DNA of 10,011 nt from Clostridium_AM sp964554365 (GTDB lineage: Bacteria; Bacillota; Clostridia; Clostridiales; Clostridiaceae): assembly GCA_964554365.1 (NCBI GenBank), contig CAZKOJ010000156.1:1-10011 (forward strand). The letters are read 5' to 3'. Made by a program: the position numbers and the translations under genes. This document shows, piece by piece, positions 7,143 through 10,011 of the stretch. The stretch's first letter is position 1; every line of letters begins with the position of its first letter. The notes under the pieces were generated by a model, which was given only the letters and a program-made list of their open reading frames with translations, searched no databases and was not told where the DNA came from.

Positions 7143-8300
7143 CTAGTTGTGTTTTTTTATCCATTTTTCAATTCTGTTGCAAGCTTCTTCTAGCTGTTCC
7201 ATACTATAGGCATAGGAAATTCGCATATGTCCTTCACCACCTAAACCAAATGCTGTTCCTGGAACGGCTGCTACTTTAGCTTCTTTTAAAAGCCTTTCAC
7301 AGAATTCTTCACTACCCATATTAAATTTGTTTATTGACGGAAACATGTAGAAAGCGCCCATAGGAATATTAGAGTCAAATCCCATGTTTATAAGTCTTTT
7401 ATATAAATAATCTCTTCTTTTCATGAACTCTTTTCTCATATGCTCTACATCTTTCATACAGCTTTTTAAGCCCTCATAAGCCCCCCACTGCACAATAGAG
7501 GGTGCACATGACACATTGTATTGATGTACCTTCATTATGCCTTCCATGTACACATTTGAAGCGCATACATATCCAATTCTAAGTCCCGTCATTGAAAACA
7601 TCTTTGAAAATCCGCTGACCAATATTATTTTACTCTTTATATCTTCAAACTGAGCTACTGAATAATAACTATCTTCAAAACACAAAGCACTATATATTTC
7701 ATCACTTATAACTATTAAATTATTCTTTTTAATTATCTCATATAATTCATTTCTTTGATTTTTTGATAAAATAGCTCCTGTAGGATTACAAGGGTATGAT
7801 AGAACCATAACTTTTGGTTTCTCTTTATTTATTAAATCTTTAAGCTCCTCCAAGTCTATAGAAAAATCCTTTTTCAAATTATAATTTATAATTTTGCCTC
7901 CTAGAAGCTTTACACAGCTTTCATAAGCTGGATAAGCTGGTGTAGGTATAAGTACTTTATCATCAGCATTTAAAAGAGTAGTAAATACATCCATTAGTCC
8001 TTCACTTCCACCAATAGTTAAACAAATTTCATTAGGTTCATAACTTATATCTAGTGTTTTTAAATACACACTTATTTCTTTTCTAAGCTCAATAATTCCT
8101 GCATTAGATGTATATGTAGTTTTATTTTCATTTATAGCATCAATAATTGCTTCCTTTATTTTATTAGGCACATTAAAATCAGGTTGACCCAAAGTTAAAG
8201 ATATAGCATCCGGATATTGGCTAACTTTATTAAAAAATTTTCTTATACCTGAAATTTCTATACATTTCACATTTTTAGAGGTTAAGTTATCTTCAGTCAT
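7143..8300 (-). CDS. PLP-dependent class I/II aminotransferase
   Basis: This 385-residue cytoplasmic enzyme is a fold-type I aminotransferase of the aspartate/PatA-like group. The pyridoxal phosphate lysine is K233 in SGFSKMFSMTGLRIGY. NPTG (172-175) supplies the conserved asparagine, and D200 and Y203 in SDEIYSAL contact the cofactor. R360 in MRISY should bind the substrate carboxylate. The ATG at 8300 is preceded by AGGAGGA (8311-8317). It is convergent with dapB, sharing a terminator, and divergent from the chemoreceptor gene. Next to asd-dapA-dapB it could be the N-acetyl-diaminopimelate or LL-diaminopimelate aminotransferase, or a general aspartate/alanine aminotransferase. Sequence motifs alone do not separate these, and its opposite strand means separate expression. 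I therefore give no gene symbol. Confidence 0.93.
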   Translation of the reverse strand: MTEDNLTSKNVKCIEISGIRKFFNKVSQYPDAISLTLGQPDFNVPNKIKEAIIDAINENKTTYTSNAGIIELRKEISVYLKTLDISYEPNEICLTIGGSEGLMDVFTTLLNADDKVLIPTPAYPAYESCVKLLGGKIINYNLKKDFSIDLEELKDLINKEKPKVMVLSYPCNPTGAILSKNQRNELYEIIKKNNLIVISDEIYSALCFEDSYYSVAQFEDIKSKIILVSGFSKMFSMTGLRIGYVCASNVYMEGIMKVHQYNVSCAPSIVQWGAYEGLKSCMKDVEHMRKEFMKRRDYLYKRLINMGFDSNIPMGAFYMFPSINKFNMGSEEFCERLLKEAKVAAVPGTAFGLGGEGHMRISYAYSMEQLEEACNRIEKWIKKHN

Positions 8301-8395
8301 TTTTCTTACATCCTCCTTTTTATTTTATATAGATTTAAAATTTTATAAAAATATAATAGCATAAAAGGAATTAGGTGTATAGCATATTTAAAAGC

Positions 8396-8424
8396 TTGAC
8401 ATTAATAGCAAATTAAAATATATT
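8396..8424 (+). promoter_or_regulatory. Sigma-A promoter for the soluble chemoreceptor gene
   Basis: A perfect -35 TTGACA (8396-8401), a 17-base spacer and TATATT (8419-8424) give a start near 8431 and a leader of about 33 bases. This suggests housekeeping-type expression; I saw no motility sigma-D-like element (TAAA-N15-GCCGATAA type). Confidence 0.82.
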
Positions 8425-8450
8425 AGTATAAAATGGGGTTTTTTCTCAAA

Positions 8451-8457
8451 AGGGGGG
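8451..8457 (+). promoter_or_regulatory. Ribosome binding site choosing ATG 8464 over TTG 8458
   Basis: AGGGGGG ends at 8457. It directly abuts the in-frame TTG at 8458, too close to work, but lies 6 bases before the ATG at 8464, which is the normal spacing. The protein therefore starts at 8464. Confidence 0.85.
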
Positions 8458-8463
8458 TTGTTC

Positions 8464-9297
8464 ATGATAACAACTTTAGCAGAAAATGAAATTATGAATT
8501 CTTTTAATAATCTAATACCTTATTTTCATCATTTTTTTGATGATGAATTAGTTTTTACAATTTCAAATACTGAGTATTTTTTAAAAGTTGTAGACAGTGC
8601 TAATATTAAACTATCTTTAAAAACAGGCGACTCTATTGCTTCAGGTTCTGGTGCTTATGAATGCTTGAAGCAGAAAAAACCTGTATCTATAATAGTACCC
8701 GAAAATATTTTTGGTGTAGCTTTAAAAGCTATGGCAGTACCTGTTAAAGAAAATGGTCAAATTGTTGGAACTATTGTTGTAAGTAAGAGTTTAGAGCGAA
8801 AAACAACTATTTTTGATTTATCAGAAAATGTTTCAGACTCATTATCTAAAATGGCTGATGTAATTAACGAGATTACAAATGGTGTAAACATGGTTTCTAA
8901 TACTAATACTTCAGTACAAAAAAATGTTGATATAACAAGGAATGAAGCTAAAAATACAGATGAAATAATACGATTTGTTGAAAATGTTGCAAGACAAACA
9001 AATTTATTAGGATTAAATGCGGCTATAGAAGCCTCTAGAGCTGGAGAATATGGTAAAGGCTTCAGTGTAGTTGCTAATGAAATAAGAAAACTATCTGTAT
9101 CTAGTAGTGAATCTATTAAACAAATAGATTCAGTACTAAGAAATATACAAGCTTCTGTAACTGAAATATCTTCACAAACAAATGAATCAAGCAGTATATT
9201 TCAAAAACAGGTTGAATCTATTAATAAAATATCAGAACTTGTAGATAAAATAAACTCATCTGCATCAGTACTTAAAGAAATGGCTTCAAAATTGTAG
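8464..9297 (+). CDS. Small soluble methyl-accepting chemotaxis-type signal transducer
   Basis: The 277-residue protein has no signal peptide or membrane segment, so it acts in the cytoplasm. Residues about 1-110 form a globular input domain ending in AVPVKENGQIVGTIVVSKSL, a strand pattern typical of PAS, GAF or Cache-like sensor folds; I cannot assign the family or ligand. Residues about 112-277 are a long helical hairpin, a coiled coil rich in Ser, Asn, Glu and Ile. Its tip NLLGLNAAIEASRAGE (180-195), followed by GKGF and VVANEIRKLS, is the part of chemoreceptors that binds CheA and CheW. The hairpin is about 166 residues, close to the shortest receptor classes. No HAMP domain and no C-terminal CheR-tethering pentapeptide are present. 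It stands alone with its own promoter and terminator. No che genes are nearby, so partners must lie elsewhere. Confidence 0.9.
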   Translation: MITTLAENEIMNSFNNLIPYFHHFFDDELVFTISNTEYFLKVVDSANIKLSLKTGDSIASGSGAYECLKQKKPVSIIVPENIFGVALKAMAVPVKENGQIVGTIVVSKSLERKTTIFDLSENVSDSLSKMADVINEITNGVNMVSNTNTSVQKNVDITRNEAKNTDEIIRFVENVARQTNLLGLNAAIEASRAGEYGKGFSVVANEIRKLSVSSSESIKQIDSVLRNIQASVTEISSQTNESSSIFQKQVESINKISELVDKINSSASVLKEMASKL

Positions 9298-9309
9298 TAT
9301 GTAAAAGCT

Positions 9310-9339
9310 TAGGAATAGAGGACTAACCCTCTATTCCTA
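9310..9339. terminator. Intrinsic terminator between chemoreceptor and FAD-protein genes
   Basis: AGGAATAGAGG (9311-9321) and CCTCTATTCCT (9328-9338) are perfect complements with a 6-base loop; T9310-A9339 adds a twelfth pair. On the plus strand a T run (9347-9351) follows after a short gap. On the minus strand a shorter AAGCTTTTAC tail follows. It sits 13 bases after the chemoreceptor stop and 14 bases beyond the stop of the convergent gene, so it probably serves both. Confidence 0.85.
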
Positions 9340-9353
9340 TATACTATTTTTAA

Positions 9354-10011
9354 CTATGACACATCTAACTTAGAACTCATTATATTTGTTAAATTTAATT
9401 TATCAATTCTATTTTTTATTTCTTCTTTATCTATTGAATATAAACCAAGACTTTGCATTCTCTTAAAATACTCTGCTCCTGCAAAAGTATATCTATTTCT
9501 TCTACCTTCTTTTGTCATCATCTTATAATTTGCAAAATCTATAATATCGCCTATAACAGTAGTTTTAGGAAGGATTAAAAGAGGCATTGATAAAGCATAT
9601 CTAACTGCATTATGTCCCGCCAAACTTCCAGTACAAATAGCTTCTGTGTGTCCTACAAATAGTCCGCTTTTTTCTCCCCCACAAAGTAAGTTGCTTATAC
9701 CTTTTACTTTCATATCCCCTGTTCTTGGTGCTACTGAAAGATATCTTATAGAATTTCCTTTACCTCCGGCATACGGATCTATATATTTAGCACTTTCTAA
9801 CCCTTTTATTTTTCTAAGCTTTTCCAAAGGGTAATAAGAAGTCATAAGCTTCACATGTCCTGTATCTAATAATACTACATTTTCAGCAAACTCTTTTAAT
9901 GCATATTGCTGACATACCTTAGCCTTTAACTTATCCATATTTATATCTTCAACTGGAACCTTTAAAACCACAACTCCTTTTTTATTTAATTCTTTAACTA
10001 CACCTTCATCT
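9354..10011 (-). CDS. GidA/TrmFO-like FAD-dependent protein, C-terminal part (partial)
   Basis: The reading frame is open from its TAG at 9354 to the right edge, giving 218 visible residues. The GTG at 9971 is internal, because codons upstream of it continue without a stop (DEGVVKELNKKG) and no ribosome site precedes it. The visible part resembles the C-terminal half of the GidA (MnmG)/TrmFO family of FAD proteins that modify tRNA uridines. SGLFVGHTEAICTGSLAGHN (about residues 115-134) matches the FAD-binding GLFVAGH-type block followed by AG.NA.R. LPKTTVIGDIIDF (about 147-159) matches the conserved LP..T..G motif. A cysteine lies in LLCGGEKSG. The N-terminal dinucleotide-binding fold is outside the window. 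It does not look like canonical MnmG, whose C-terminal helical domain is longer. It is more likely a TrmFO-sized paralogue, and its substrate is uncertain. Confidence 0.82.
   Translation of the reverse strand, partial: DEGVVKELNKKGVVVLKVPVEDINMDKLKAKVCQQYALKEFAENVVLLDTGHVKLMTSYYPLEKLRKIKGLESAKYIDPYAGGKGNSIRYLSVAPRTGDMKVKGISNLLCGGEKSGLFVGHTEAICTGSLAGHNAVRYALSMPLLILPKTTVIGDIIDFANYKMMTKEGRRNRYTFAGAEYFKRMQSLGLYSIDKEEIKNRIDKLNLTNIMSSKLDVS

Noticed and set aside
8458..8463. TTG at 8458 as start of the chemoreceptor
   Set aside because: The ribosome site AGGGGGG ends at 8457, leaving no spacing; ATG at 8464 has normal spacing.
9646..9834. Plus-strand 62-codon ORF
   Set aside because: It is antisense to the GidA/TrmFO-like gene, Pro/Ser-rich by chance, with no start signals.
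9969..9971. GTG as start of the GidA/TrmFO-like protein
   Set aside because: The frame is open upstream to the window edge, no ribosome site is present, and family members need an N-terminal FAD-binding domain that would lie further upstream.
1..10011. Search for CRISPR arrays, transposases, phage genes, toxin-antitoxin pairs
   Set aside because: No regularly spaced direct repeats, no integrase or transposase-like proteins and no small paired ORFs with support; the window is core chromosomal genes.

Overview
The window is strongly AT-rich, low-GC Gram-positive DNA. Strong AGGAGG-type ribosome binding sites, TTGACA/TATAAT promoters and an alpha/beta-type small acid-soluble spore protein gene point to an endospore-forming clostridium (Clostridium sensu stricto or a close relative). 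The species cannot be named from this sequence alone. It reads as ordinary chromosomal core sequence: I see no phage, transposase, CRISPR array or toxin locus.

Left part (1-3992), all on the minus strand. A tRNA-Val gene runs off the left edge and has a perfect consensus promoter. Next comes a two-gene unit, a class I SAM-dependent methyltransferase followed by the redox chaperone Hsp33 (hslO), with its own good sigma-A promoter at 1899-1927. Upstream lie a small spore DNA-binding protein gene and an orphan oligopeptide-binding lipoprotein (OppA family) that starts at TTG.

Middle (4009-7067). A very AT-rich divergent intergenic region separates the lipoprotein from the plus-strand cluster asd-dapA-dapB. 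These are three of the first steps from aspartate to diaminopimelate and lysine: asd makes the semialdehyde, dapA condenses it with pyruvate, and dapB reduces the product. No lysine riboswitch is recognisable in front of asd. A 25-base-arm inverted repeat built on a TTCTCAATT unit sits between dapA and dapB and ends in a T run just before the dapB ribosome binding site. It is the most unusual non-coding structure in the window.

Right part (7068-10011). dapB converges on a minus-strand class I/II aminotransferase across a bidirectional hairpin terminator. That enzyme could supply the aminotransferase step of the same pathway, but this is inference. Divergent from it is a small soluble chemoreceptor with no membrane segments, with its own TTGACA-N17-TATATT promoter and a terminator. 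The window ends inside the C-terminal part of a GidA/TrmFO-like FAD protein on the minus strand.

I found no convincing new multi-gene system. The points most worth a second look are the dapA-dapB inverted repeat, the unassigned sensor domain of the soluble chemoreceptor, the divergent spore protein, and the GidA/TrmFO-like protein cut by the right edge.
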